The position numbers were made by a program, and so were the translations under genes. From a virus, in IMG/VR virus record IMGVR_UViG_3300005527_000050, positions 1 through 64,000 of that record: a stretch of DNA of 64,000 nt. One strand, given 5' to 3'. Positions 7,698-15,823 of this stretch are shown in pieces; the first letter of the stretch is position 1; every line of letters begins with the position of its first letter. Under the pieces are notes generated by a model. It saw only the letters and a program-made list of their open reading frames with translations, made no database searches and had not been told where the DNA came from.

Positions 7698-7963
7698 TGT
7701 ATGTTCCACAGGTTAACGATTACGTTATCTGGAATGATGGAAAAGGTGTGGAGGGTTGGGTCTATTTTAAAGACGATGCATACATAACGATTGAAGTTTG
7801 TGTGCGGCCTAAAGACTGTATAAATTATGAAGCTTGTTCTTTACATCGTAATGAACGACTTTTAGTATTATGTTATCACGGCCAATGGAAGGAATTATCA
7901 TATGTCAGATCTAGAGAATCAGTCTATGAAGAAACGGAAAACATTATGGCGTTGGTGGGCTAA
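7697..7963 (+). CDS. Small protein of unknown function, SH3-like appearance
   Basis: This 88-residue protein is beta-rich (NDYVIWNDGKGVEGWVYF, YITIEVCV, LLVLCYHGQW), reminiscent of small SH3-like barrels in cyanophage genomes. Three cysteines (CVRPKDC...C) are present without a clear zinc pattern. It overlaps the next gene by about 62 bases. Confidence 0.7.
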   Translation: MYVPQVNDYVIWNDGKGVEGWVYFKDDAYITIEVCVRPKDCINYEACSLHRNERLLVLCYHGQWKELSYVRSRESVYEETENIMALVG

Positions 7964-8159
7964 AGCACTTGGAGAAAAGGCATCTAAATGTGATAGAGAA
8001 TCAGATTCTGTTGCTCGGATACGCACCTTTATTTTTATTACTTACTTGGTTACTAACTGTTTTATTGTGGCTGGAGTAATTCGACATTGGAATGATACCT
8101 CTCCAGTAATTTACATAGAGATTAAACAAGAAGATGGACCACAACTCCCAGAAGTCTAG
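7902..8159 (+). CDS. Small membrane protein of unknown function
   Basis: This 85-residue protein has a basic N-terminal half and one membrane segment (about residues 41-61) followed by an acidic tail. It overlaps both neighbours (62 bases upstream, 26 downstream). Confidence 0.65.
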   Translation: MSDLENQSMKKRKTLWRWWAKALGEKASKCDRESDSVARIRTFIFITYLVTNCFIVAGVIRHWNDTSPVIYIEIKQEDGPQLPEV

Positions 8160-8283
8160 TACTACACCACTTATTATTGTATTGGGAATTCTTTTTTTGC
8201 TTGACCTGGCCATAATAGGTGGTATACTGTATAAGGGACACGCAAACTTTTCAGAATTATTTAAACATTTGAATCATGGCTAA
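8134..8283 (+). CDS. Small membrane protein of unknown function
   Basis: This 49-codon ORF encodes one strongly hydrophobic helix (about residues 12-32) with short polar ends. It follows another small membrane protein, so the two may act together. It overlaps the next ATG by eight bases. Confidence 0.6.
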   Translation: MDHNSQKSSTTPLIIVLGILFLLDLAIIGGILYKGHANFSELFKHLNHG

Positions 8284-8428
8284 AAGAACTTACACAATCG
8301 AAAAGAAAGATCCAACACACGCTCAAGTATGGGAATGGAATGAAACTCCAGAATTGGTTAAACTCCTTAAAGAATTACACTCAAACAAGTCCACATCCAG
8401 CACTGGATCCAACAACTCCGTGGTATGA
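8276..8428 (+). CDS. Small protein of unknown function
   Basis: The 50-codon ORF has a well-formed N-terminal part (TYTIEKKDPTHAQVWEWNETPE) and a low-complexity Ser/Asn tail. The tail is where the gene overlaps the next ORF (8340) in another frame by 89 bases, so the C-terminus may be shaped by the overlap. Confidence 0.6.
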   Translation: MAKRTYTIEKKDPTHAQVWEWNETPELVKLLKELHSNKSTSSTGSNNSVV

Positions 8429-8540
8429 TTGGTTATGTTACTGTGAAATCTGCGAAAGTCTAGGGCCCATCCCAGGGCAACCTTCTCTTCGCAGATTTAT
8501 GTCATATAGGAGATATCTCAAAGAAGTAGGTGTATTATGA
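8340..8540 (+). CDS. Small protein of unknown function, long overlap with upstream gene
   Basis: This 66-residue protein is rich in Trp, Pro and Cys (TPWYDWLCYCEICESLGPIPG), an unlikely composition for a random frame. The ATG used here overlaps the upstream ORF by 89 bases; no other good start lies downstream except one very late ATG. It overlaps the next gene by four bases. Confidence 0.55.
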   Translation: MKLQNWLNSLKNYTQTSPHPALDPTTPWYDWLCYCEICESLGPIPGQPSLRRFMSYRRYLKEVGVL

Positions 8541-8752
8541 TTGCGACAAATTGGTTTCAAAAAAAGTGGGGTCTTGAAGATCCTGTTTTGACTGATGAAC
8601 TTTATAATAGGATTGTTGAATTGGAACAACGAGTTAGAGTACTCGAAGAAGAAAATATAGAAACTACAAATGAATTATATCGTCTTGAGAACTCTTTGGA
8701 TGCTCGTATAGATATTATTGCTGAACGTTGTCAAATTAACTACGATGTATGA
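8537..8752 (+). CDS. Small coiled-coil protein
   Basis: This 71-residue protein has heptad-like Leu, Val and Ile spacing between about residues 25 and 60 (ELEQRVRVLEEENIE), suggesting a dimeric or trimeric coiled coil. The role is unknown. Confidence 0.65.
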   Translation: MIATNWFQKKWGLEDPVLTDELYNRIVELEQRVRVLEEENIETTNELYRLENSLDARIDIIAERCQINYDV

Positions 8753-8918
8753 CTTGGATGACTTTGAACGTGCCCTTGCTCACTTCGGCACAAGAGTTGA
8801 CATCATCATTGCGCTTGAATTGGGTGGGAAGATTGATTCTCTTTCTGCTTACAAAGAAATCAAAGCAGAACTTAAAGAACTTAAACGAGCAAAAAAACAG
8901 TACGGAAAGGACATGTAG
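8745..8918 (+). CDS. Small protein of unknown function
   Basis: The start is set at the ATG overlapping the previous stop rather than the longer form from 8718. The 57-residue protein has a globular N-terminal half (DLDDFERALAHFGTRVDIIIALELGGKI) and a Lys-rich helical end. It ends a few codons after a run of seven As. Confidence 0.65.
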   Translation: MYDLDDFERALAHFGTRVDIIIALELGGKIDSLSAYKEIKAELKELKRAKKQYGKDM

Positions 8919-9033
8919 TAAGTGTGGTGAAACTAAACCATTGACTATTGAGTATTATCAATCTGTAAAGTCTTTTAAATATAAGTTTAGTTATTATTGT
9001 AATAGGTGCAATAATCCAAAATCTAAGGAATAA
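8887..9033 (+). pseudogene. Zinc-ribbon coding fragment in a +1 frame, without clear start
   Basis: From about 8887 a frame offset by +1 from the 8745 gene encodes CSKCG, about 20 residues, then CNRC, before a stop at 9031. This resembles the zinc ribbon at the N-terminus of many phage HNH endonucleases. No ATG and no RBS lie near its beginning. It could be a remnant of a lost endonuclease or a frameshift extension at the A7 run (8891-8897). Confidence 0.35.
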
Positions 9034-9042
9034 GTATTGACT

Positions 9043-9050
9043 TATAAATA
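9043..9050 (+). promoter_or_regulatory. T4-type late promoter TATAAATA
   Basis: An exact match to the T4 late -10 consensus lies 32 bases before the first tail-collar fibre gene. T4-like phages read such sites with gp55, gp33 and the sliding clamp. Confidence 0.8.
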
Positions 9051-9082
9051 CTCTAAACGTAGGTAATATCTTAATATAAACT

Positions 9083-9649
9083 ATGGCTCAATTGACATCC
9101 AGTGGAATAAGGTTTGCAACTATTCCCGCAGTAGATGAATTAAATTCAAGAAGAGGAATTTTTCCTACTAGCACTGCTTGGGTTTTTTATCAAACCTCAG
9201 CTCCTACTGGATGGACTAAATCCACAACTCATAATAATAAAGCCCTTAGAGTAGTGTCTGGAGATGGTGGTGGATCCGGAGGAACAAATAGTTTTACTTC
9301 CACTATGAGTAGTTTTACTCTTGGTGGATCATTAACCTCCTCGAATGCCACAGGGGGAACTGAATTATCTGATACCCAAATTCCTGGGCACGTTCACCCT
9401 ACAGGAGTAAGGTTAAATGCTGTTCCTACATTAAACAATCCAGACGGTGCTTTTACTGGATGGAATGGTGGTGATGTAGCTCGTAGCACTGGTTGGACTA
9501 GAAATACTCCAGCAACTGGAGCTACAGGTGGAATTCCTAATGGAGCAGCACACGCTCACCCTTTTAGTGCAACAGGAACTCTTACAAATCAATCTGTAGA
9601 CATAGCAGTTCAATACATAGATGTTATCATCTGTACGTTTGATGGATAA
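9083..9649 (+). CDS. Tail-collar-domain fibre protein, copy 1
   Basis: This 188-residue protein has the short tail-fibre or collar pattern: FYQTSAPTGWTK, then a Gly/Ser-rich GDGGGSGGT stretch, a paired GHVHP and HAHP histidine motif as in metal-binding collar domains, and a closing VQYIDVIICT strand. It is likely a trimeric adhesin or tip protein on the tail. It has its own late promoter and a paralogue directly downstream. Confidence 0.8.
   Translation: MAQLTSSGIRFATIPAVDELNSRRGIFPTSTAWVFYQTSAPTGWTKSTTHNNKALRVVSGDGGGSGGTNSFTSTMSSFTLGGSLTSSNATGGTELSDTQIPGHVHPTGVRLNAVPTLNNPDGAFTGWNGGDVARSTGWTRNTPATGATGGIPNGAAHAHPFSATGTLTNQSVDIAVQYIDVIICTFDG
9200..9235 (+). repeat. 36-bp perfect repeat, copy 1
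   Basis: It is identical to 9795-9830 and encodes the SAPTGWTKSTTHN segment shared by the two collar fibre genes. It points to recent duplication or gene conversion. Confidence 0.85.
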
Positions 9650-9652
9650 ATA
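9645..9652 (+). promoter_or_regulatory. Late promoter-like GATAAATA
   Basis: This site has one mismatch to TATAAATA, overlaps the end of fibre copy 1, and lies 34 bases before fibre copy 2, the same distance as the late promoter of copy 1. Confidence 0.65.
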
Positions 9653-9686
9653 CTTTAAATAACATCTGTAGTTTACATCATATAAA

Positions 9687-10214
9687 ATGGCTAAATTAAC
9701 AGCATCTGGAATAGTTTTTGGTGACTCAACTATTTTAAATTCTAAGTACGGAATTGTTCCACAAAACTCAGTATCCATATTTTATCAAACCTCGGCTCCT
9801 ACTGGATGGACTAAATCCACAACTCATAATGATAAAACTCTCAGAGTTGTTAATGGAGACGGTGGTGGATCTGGAGGAACTTCATCGTTCACCACAGTAT
9901 TTCCTGGTAGCTTGAGAACAATATCGTCATCAAGTATTACAATGACTGGAACTGTTGGTAATACAACGTTAACTACCCCACAGTTACCTAGTCACACTCA
10001 TCCTAATGGAGGTTTTGTTGGATTAACTTTGAGTCCTGGTGCTGGTGACGTTGCTTTTGGAGCCGGTTGGACTAGAAGTACTCCTGATACTGGTAGTGGA
10101 CCGATTAATGGTGGCGGTTCTCATAGTCACCCTTGGTCGGGTACAGCTTCATTTTCTATAGATGTAGATTTTAGAGTTCAATACATAGATGTTATTGTTT
10201 GTACTTTTGCTTAA
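9687..10214 (+). CDS. Tail-collar-domain fibre protein, copy 2
   Basis: This 175-residue paralogue of the preceding gene has the same order of motifs: FYQTSAPTGWTK, GDGGGSGGT, SHTHP, SHSHP and VQYIDVIVCT. The middle region differs more (shorter, different loops). Tandem fibre copies may widen receptor choice or form a heteromer; which applies cannot be seen. Confidence 0.8.
   Translation: MAKLTASGIVFGDSTILNSKYGIVPQNSVSIFYQTSAPTGWTKSTTHNDKTLRVVNGDGGGSGGTSSFTTVFPGSLRTISSSSITMTGTVGNTTLTTPQLPSHTHPNGGFVGLTLSPGAGDVAFGAGWTRSTPDTGSGPINGGGSHSHPWSGTASFSIDVDFRVQYIDVIVCTFA
9795..9830 (+). repeat. 36-bp perfect repeat, copy 2
   Basis: It is identical to 9200-9235, inside the second collar fibre gene. 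Confidence 0.85.
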
Positions 10215-10248
10215 TCCGTGATAGAATAAGAAAAATATTTTTGTCTAT

Positions 10249-10593
10249 ATGAAAAAGAACGAATCAGGTAATTTTTGTCCTCTTATCAGGAAAGATTGTA
10301 TCGAACATAAATGTTCGTGGTATACACATGTGAGAGGAATGAATCCAAATACAGGAGAAGATGTAGATCATTGGTCTTGTGCTGTAACTTGGATGCCTAT
10401 GTTAACAATTGAAAATTCTCAACAACAAAGACAAACTGGATCAGCTGTAGAATCCTTTAGAAACGAAGTAGTCAAATCTAATACTGAGAATAGACAACTA
10501 TATATTGATATGATTCAACAAAATGGTATATTGCCAGTAAATGTAACTTCTTTGACAAGTACTCATACACTACCAGAAAATACAGGAGAATAA
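10249..10593 (+). CDS. Cysteine-containing protein of unknown function
   Basis: The N-terminal half of this 114-residue protein carries four cysteines (C10, C17, C22 and one in HWSCAVTW) around FCPLIRKDC and HKCSWY, which could bind a metal or cluster. The C-terminal half is Gln/Asn-rich. Its place after the fibre genes may mean a virion or fibre-linked role, but this is inference. Confidence 0.65.
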   Translation: MKKNESGNFCPLIRKDCIEHKCSWYTHVRGMNPNTGEDVDHWSCAVTWMPMLTIENSQQQRQTGSAVESFRNEVVKSNTENRQLYIDMIQQNGILPVNVTSLTSTHTLPENTGE

Positions 10594-10596
10594 ATT

Positions 10597-11085
10597 ATGA
10601 AACTGACCATCATCCCTTCAGATAAATCTGTTTATGTAAATCAGATTGGTTATACCAATATTGATATGACTTGGGTTCCTATTATTGATGGAAAAAAAGT
10701 TCATGCAGTTCAATGGTTGGATGATGAAGGTGAAATTGAGTTTGTTGGACCTCATCAAAATTTAAAGATTACTAAGTTAGATGTATTCGAACAAGCAATT
10801 GAGTTGTGGAATGAAAAGAAACTCGAAGAAGAAACTCTCCTACGACAAAAACTAGAATCAGAAGAAAGACATAGAAAACAAGAAGAAGAACGTCTAAGAT
10901 CACAATTTATTGGCGTTGATGATGAATTTGAAGTTGATGTTAGTGAACTTGATGAATATGGATATAGTGAAAAACCTTATATTGCTCCTTCAGAAACTCA
11001 CATGCCTCCAGTAGAGCCTTTAATGTATGAGGATGAAGATGAAGATTTATTCTACGATATTGAAGAACTCCTAAAAGAAATTTGA
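10597..11085 (+). CDS. Putative tail-fibre assembly-like protein
   Basis: The first 75 residues (KLTIIPSDKSVYVNQIGY, VHAVQWLDDEGEIEFVG) match a small domain often found next to phage tail-fibre genes. It is followed by a charged coiled coil (about residues 68-105) and a very acidic C-terminus. The 162-residue protein lies right after the collar fibre genes, which agrees with a chaperone or assembly role. Confidence 0.6.
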   Translation: MKLTIIPSDKSVYVNQIGYTNIDMTWVPIIDGKKVHAVQWLDDEGEIEFVGPHQNLKITKLDVFEQAIELWNEKKLEEETLLRQKLESEERHRKQEEERLRSQFIGVDDEFEVDVSELDEYGYSEKPYIAPSETHMPPVEPLMYEDEDEDLFYDIEELLKEI

Positions 11086-11106
11086 GTTTAAATTATTGAA
11101 TTTGAA

Positions 11107-12273
11107 ATGATGAATCAAAAATTAATTGATAATAACTATATTGTCCTGTCAAATTTTATTTCAAAAGAAAGGGCGTTAAGTCTTTCTTCTGAATTTTTAA
11201 AACATTGCGAAGAAAACAATATAGAAGGAGATCCTCAGGCTCCAAATTCATATTCTGCATATAATTACATATCATTTCTGGAATTACTCTGTGAAAAAAC
11301 TACGGTAATCTCTTCGGCAATTGGCGAAACAGTTTTACCTACCTATGCATATTCTAGGGTATATAAAAAAGGAAGTGAATTAAAAAAACATATAGATAGA
11401 GATGCTTGTGAGATATCATTAACTCTTCATCTACATGGAGATGTTGCTTGGCCTATATGGATTGAAACTTCTTCTGGGGAAACTCGTTGTGTGCAATTAA
11501 ATCCCGGAGATGCTATGATCTATATGGGAAAAATTGCTCCACATTGGAGAGAACCTTTCAGTGGAGAATGGTATAGTCAAGTATTCCTGCATTATGTTAG
11601 AAGTCGTGGAGATTGTTCATATGCATATTTTGACAAAGATAGTGAGAAAACTAAACCAGTAGTTGAAGAAATTAATATTCCTACTGAAACAAAAATAATG
11701 TCTTCTAGAGCTAAAAAATCTTTAGAAGACTACATCTTTACGTTGGATAATATTGTTCCATCGGAATTGTGTGATAGAATTTTAAAAGAATATTCTGAAT
11801 GTAGTTTTTGGACTCCTACAAGCGTTGGTGATGGTAATGTAAATAATCAGATTAGAAATTGCGATACTATTAGTATTTCTGAACAACTAGTAATTGAAAA
11901 AAATTTCGACGTTAGGAAAAGAATAGACGAAGATTTTTATCTTTGCGCTTCAAAAGCAATCAATGAATATAGAAATTTATTTCCTGAAGTTGCCTCGGAG
12001 ATTGATACTGGATACGGATTACTGAGATATAAAGAAGGACAGTTTTATGTTCAACACACAGATTCTTTTAAGAGTCAACAAAGATCAGTGAGTTGTTCTT
12101 TCATGTTAAATGATGATTATGAGGGTGGTGAGTTTGCATTTTTTGATAGAGAAATTGTAATAAAAGGATTAAAAGGATCTATAGTAATGTTCCCATCCAA
12201 TTTCATGTATCCACATGAAATTATGCCAGTAACTTCTGGTACTCGTTACTCAATTATTACTTGGTATGTCTGA
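11107..12273 (+). CDS. Twin-domain 2OG-Fe(II) dioxygenase
   Basis: This 388-residue protein holds two oxygenase domains in one chain. Domain 1 (about 1-175) has H95-x-D97 and H146 (PHWRE). Domain 2 (about 205-388) has H317-T-D319, H370 and R380 in the prolyl-4-hydroxylase order HxD...H...R. Each can bind iron, and the last Arg binds 2-oxoglutarate. Such enzymes hydroxylate proteins, sugars or small molecules. It opens the 11-19 kb modification cassette and overlaps the first GT25-like gene by 8 bases. Two active-looking domains in one phage protein are unusual. Confidence 0.85.
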   Translation: MMNQKLIDNNYIVLSNFISKERALSLSSEFLKHCEENNIEGDPQAPNSYSAYNYISFLELLCEKTTVISSAIGETVLPTYAYSRVYKKGSELKKHIDRDACEISLTLHLHGDVAWPIWIETSSGETRCVQLNPGDAMIYMGKIAPHWREPFSGEWYSQVFLHYVRSRGDCSYAYFDKDSEKTKPVVEEINIPTETKIMSSRAKKSLEDYIFTLDNIVPSELCDRILKEYSECSFWTPTSVGDGNVNNQIRNCDTISISEQLVIEKNFDVRKRIDEDFYLCASKAINEYRNLFPEVASEIDTGYGLLRYKEGQFYVQHTDSFKSQQRSVSCSFMLNDDYEGGEFAFFDREIVIKGLKGSIVMFPSNFMYPHEIMPVTSGTRYSIITWYV

Positions 12274-13060
12274 GAAACTTGTAGGAATTCCAAGTATTTA
12301 CTATCTAAATCTAGACTCTGAATTAGATAGAAGGGAATACATGGAAAAACAATTTGAGAGGTGGAATATCAATAATGTAACAAGATTTTCTGGATCAAAT
12401 TATCTTGTAGAAAATTATGATCATTGGAAAAATATCTTACATTTTCCTGAAAAAATTAAAGATAGACAACATCAATTAGCAGCTTCTATCACTCTATCAA
12501 CCCTAGAAATGGTCAGACATTGGTTAGAAACAACCGATGAAGACCATTTAATTTTATTTGAAGATGATTATGATTTAAATCTAATTGAATACTGGCATTT
12601 TGATTGGAATTATTTGATGAAAAAAATTCCATACGATTGGGATTGTATTCAGTTGGGGTATGAATCATCTCATTATGTTAAATTTTTCCTTCACCCTAAG
12701 GATAAGACTAGTGCGTATGGGCCGGTATTAATTAATAGACACTTCGCTCAGAAATTAATCAATTTACACTACTTTAAGGGTAAGTACTTGTTGATTCGTA
12801 AGTATGGTTCTTATCCATATAATACTGGATACCGAGTTGTTTCATTGGATGATTTTGTTTGTTTTTTGGGAAAAACATATCAGTTGCCGTTAATAACTCA
12901 AAATCCACATCTAGATAAAGTATCAAAAAAACATCATTTTCTTTGCAAAGAAATCTATTATGATTGGTGGCAAAATAAAAGAGATAATTTTACTTTGGAT
13001 GATTTTTTTTCTTATGGTAAACCAAATGATTATGAAATGACTGAAAAAGTAAATTACTAA
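12266..13060 (+). CDS. GT25-like glycosyltransferase, paralogue 1
   Basis: This 264-residue protein starts with IYYLNLDSELDRREYMEKQF, the N-terminal signature of family 25 (LPS/collagen-type) glycosyltransferases: an N-L-D-x-x-x-D-R pattern and a following helix. An acidic FEDDYDL cluster at about residues 97-103 supplies the metal and donor-sugar site. The C-terminal end has FFSYGKPND. Three relatives lie in the same cassette (13060, 13868, 16769). The sugar and acceptor are unknown. Confidence 0.8.
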   Translation: MSEKLVGIPSIYYLNLDSELDRREYMEKQFERWNINNVTRFSGSNYLVENYDHWKNILHFPEKIKDRQHQLAASITLSTLEMVRHWLETTDEDHLILFEDDYDLNLIEYWHFDWNYLMKKIPYDWDCIQLGYESSHYVKFFLHPKDKTSAYGPVLINRHFAQKLINLHYFKGKYLLIRKYGSYPYNTGYRVVSLDDFVCFLGKTYQLPLITQNPHLDKVSKKHHFLCKEIYYDWWQNKRDNFTLDDFFSYGKPNDYEMTEKVNY

Positions 13061-13884
13061 TGTCTACCAACCCTAAGTTAAAAAATCTTCCTCCAATATA
13101 TTACTTTAATCTGGATCACAGAAAAGATCGTAAAGAATATATTGAAAAACAATTTTTAGATCATGGAATAACAAACTATCATAGAGTTAATTCTTCTAGA
13201 TATTCTGTAGAAAATTATAAGGATTGGAGATCCAAAGTAGTAACTGACAAACTTAGAACTCAGGTGTGGTTTCTAGCTACCCTAATTGATAGAATACATG
13301 GTATAATTGATTGGTATGAATCTAATATTTCTGAAACCTGTCTAATAGTTGAAGATGATTTTTGTTTAGATCCAGTTGAGTACTGGAACTTTGATTGGAA
13401 AACTTTTGTCGATAATCTACCTTGTACCTGGGAGTGCGTCCAACTTCACATTATTGGAGAGAAATTCATTAGAATGAATCTGTCTAAGTGGACTGTAAAC
13501 AATCACTCCACAGGATGTATACTTATTAATAGATCATATGCAAAAAAATTAATTGATCTTCATTACATAGAAGGTAAATTTAAATTATATTCTAACTATG
13601 GATATAGTAAAAAATGGCCAGAATATCATTATCAATCAGTAGATTTTGTTTTATACCAAATAGGAGTTACATATTCAATTCCAATCTTTACCACCAACTA
13701 CAACTTCATAAGTGATGGGTATAGGAATGGAAAAATAAATTATATGGCTAAAAATTCTGATCAATTAGTTTTAGATTGGTGGAAAAATAAGTCTCCAGAT
13801 TACACATTAGATGATGTTTTTTATTTAAATTCAATTAAAAGAAAGGAATTAATTATAGAAGTTAATCATGAATTTGAAGGATAA
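13060..13884 (+). CDS. GT25-like glycosyltransferase, paralogue 2
   Basis: This 274-residue protein has the same layout: IYYFNLDHRKDRKEYIEKQF, then an acidic VEDDFCL at about residues 103-109 and the WNFDW motif. It lacks the YGKPND ending of the other three and ends in a different Lys-rich tail. Its ATG overlaps the previous stop by one base, and it overlaps the next gene by 17 bases. Confidence 0.8.
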   Translation: MSTNPKLKNLPPIYYFNLDHRKDRKEYIEKQFLDHGITNYHRVNSSRYSVENYKDWRSKVVTDKLRTQVWFLATLIDRIHGIIDWYESNISETCLIVEDDFCLDPVEYWNFDWKTFVDNLPCTWECVQLHIIGEKFIRMNLSKWTVNNHSTGCILINRSYAKKLIDLHYIEGKFKLYSNYGYSKKWPEYHYQSVDFVLYQIGVTYSIPIFTTNYNFISDGYRNGKINYMAKNSDQLVLDWWKNKSPDYTLDDVFYLNSIKRKELIIEVNHEFEG

Positions 13885-14734
13885 ATTAAAAGGCCTACCC
13901 CCAATTATTTTGGCTACAATTGATGAAAGGCCAGATAGACAGGAATATGCTGAAATTCAGTATGATTATTGGGGTATTAAAAATTATACAAAAGTTTCTG
14001 GGTCAAAGTATCAACTTTCAACATATGAAGATTGGAAAGATTTGGTTATCTTGAATCCATTTGAAGAATATCATAGAAAAAATCATCATATTGCAGAAAT
14101 TTCCATAACTCTGGCTCACTTAATCAATATAAAAAATTGGTTAGAAACTACTAATGATCCATATGTAATTATCATGGAAGATGATTATGATTTAAATTTT
14201 ATTGATTATTGGCATTTTGACTGGGAACATCTAATGAATAATATCCCATATGATTGGGATTGTATTCAAATGACTTTCGAGAATGAGGAGTGTATGCCAT
14301 GTTTTTTGCATCCAATTCTAAGTGGACATGACACTGGTGCTTCTTTAATTAATAGGAGATATGCAGAAAAAATTATAAGTCTTCACTATAAAGATGGTAA
14401 ATTTGATTTATCACAGAAAATTTCTAACTACAAATGGTCAAGTCAAGGTATAAAAACCTTTGAAGGTTTGGGAATGCCCAATTTTACAACGGATTATTTT
14501 CTAGGTCATAACGGAAAAACATATTGTATTCCACTTTTTTCAGTAAATCCTGGTTTTGGTAGTTGGGCTCAAAATATTGATAGAAGAGAGGAGAGAGTGG
14601 ATTTAGCTTTTTCTTATAAGGCTTGTAAAAAGTGGTGGACTGAATTGAGAGATCAGTATACACTCGAAGAATTCTTTACTTATGGTAAACCAAATGATAG
14701 AATAATTTTACCAAGTGAATTTGAAAATGTTTGA
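13868..14734 (+). CDS. GT25-like glycosyltransferase, paralogue 3
   Basis: This 288-residue protein has IDERPDRQEYAEIQY in the N-terminal site, MEDDYDL in the acidic site, then YWHFDWEHL and a C-terminal FFTYGKPND. The first motif differs from the NLD of its siblings (ATIDERPDR), so donor or acceptor preference may differ. The start used is the ATG overlapping the end of paralogue 2. Confidence 0.8.
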   Translation: MNLKDKLKGLPPIILATIDERPDRQEYAEIQYDYWGIKNYTKVSGSKYQLSTYEDWKDLVILNPFEEYHRKNHHIAEISITLAHLINIKNWLETTNDPYVIIMEDDYDLNFIDYWHFDWEHLMNNIPYDWDCIQMTFENEECMPCFLHPILSGHDTGASLINRRYAEKIISLHYKDGKFDLSQKISNYKWSSQGIKTFEGLGMPNFTTDYFLGHNGKTYCIPLFSVNPGFGSWAQNIDRREERVDLAFSYKACKKWWTELRDQYTLEEFFTYGKPNDRIILPSEFENV

Positions 14735-15314
14735 GTACGTTACCGAGTTTGAATCACAAATTGCTGAGTTTTTTGGAGCTCCTTATGCAGTAGCTACTGA
14801 TTCATGTACTCATGCATTAGAACTTTGTTTGAGACATACTAGGCAAGATCATATTACAATTCCAACCAGAACATATATTTCGGTTCCGATGACTTGTATG
14901 AAACTTGGATTAAATTGGAATTGGAAAGAAGAAGAGTGGTCTGATTATTATCACTTAGGAAATACTACAATTGTTGATGCTGCTGTTCTTTGGGGTAAAA
15001 ATACGTATCTATCGAACACATTTATGTGTTTAAGTTTTCAGTTCAAAAAACATTTGAACCTAGGAAGAGGTGGTGCAATTCTGTTGCAAAACAAAGAGGA
15101 TTATGATACACTTAAAAAAATGTCTTATGATGGTCGTGATCTCAGTCGTCCATGGGCCGAACAAGACATAGATACTATCGGGTATCATTATTACATGACT
15201 CCTGAGGTGGCCAAAACGGGAATTGAATTACTAAATGAGCGGAAAAAAACTCCCGGTAAAAAATGGAGCCACAGGGATTACCCAGATTTGAGAGAAATGT
15301 CAGTGTTCAAATGA
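14727..15314 (+). CDS. Short DegT/DnrJ/EryC1-type PLP aminotransferase
   Basis: The start is the ATG overlapping the previous stop, giving 195 residues. The order matches the large domain of sugar aminotransferases: AVATDSCTHALEL (phosphate-binding region), IVDAAVLWG (D84 for the PLP ring nitrogen) and SFQFKKHLNLGRGG, where K108 is the expected Schiff-base lysine. The usual family length is about 370-400 residues; this copy ends after the YMTPEVAKTGIELL helix and lacks most of the small domain. It may aminate a keto-sugar or cyclitol, or bind PLP without full activity. Confidence 0.75.
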   Translation: MFEYVTEFESQIAEFFGAPYAVATDSCTHALELCLRHTRQDHITIPTRTYISVPMTCMKLGLNWNWKEEEWSDYYHLGNTTIVDAAVLWGKNTYLSNTFMCLSFQFKKHLNLGRGGAILLQNKEDYDTLKKMSYDGRDLSRPWAEQDIDTIGYHYYMTPEVAKTGIELLNERKKTPGKKWSHRDYPDLREMSVFK

Positions 15315-15823
15315 TCAATCATATAACCCCTAATTGGGACATTAAGGATTTTTACGACCTTAACTACGAATTATCTACACATAAAGATGAAGAGTTGGTA
15401 AATCAGTATTTAAGTTCTGGACATAATAAAGAAAAATTGTCCATTTATAAGTATCAGTTACCAAATCCTATGCCAAAATGTGTAGATGAGTATATCATTC
15501 CACATTTTGACTTTTTGGATAAAGTGGCTGCTGCAGTTAATTACTTTAAACCTGGTCAATATCTACCTCTTCACACGGATTTATTTGGAAAGTATGTAGA
15601 AATCAATAATATTGGTTCCGAAAACGTAATAAGATGTATGGTAATGTTGGAAGATAATTCTCCAGGTCAAATTTTACAAATTAAAGATACTGCATATTCT
15701 ACATGGAAGGCTGGAGATTGTTTCTATTGGGATTATCATGAAATACATGCTTTTTATAATTTCAGTATGAAAGATAGGTACGCGATTCAAATTACGGGAG
15801 TTAAAAATGAAAAGTCAAAATGA
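15311..15823 (+). CDS. 2OG-Fe(II) dioxygenase, single domain
   Basis: The start is the ATG overlapping the previous stop, giving 170 residues instead of the longer 15263 form. Metal ligands are H88-T-D90 and H146 (EIHAF), with R156 as the 2-oxoglutarate arginine. The segment VIRCMVMLEDNSPGQ resembles aspartyl/asparaginyl hydroxylase-type enzymes. It is likely a hydroxylase within the cassette, acting with the aminotransferase and amidinotransferase that flank it. Confidence 0.75.
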   Translation: MINHITPNWDIKDFYDLNYELSTHKDEELVNQYLSSGHNKEKLSIYKYQLPNPMPKCVDEYIIPHFDFLDKVAAAVNYFKPGQYLPLHTDLFGKYVEINNIGSENVIRCMVMLEDNSPGQILQIKDTAYSTWKAGDCFYWDYHEIHAFYNFSMKDRYAIQITGVKNEKSK

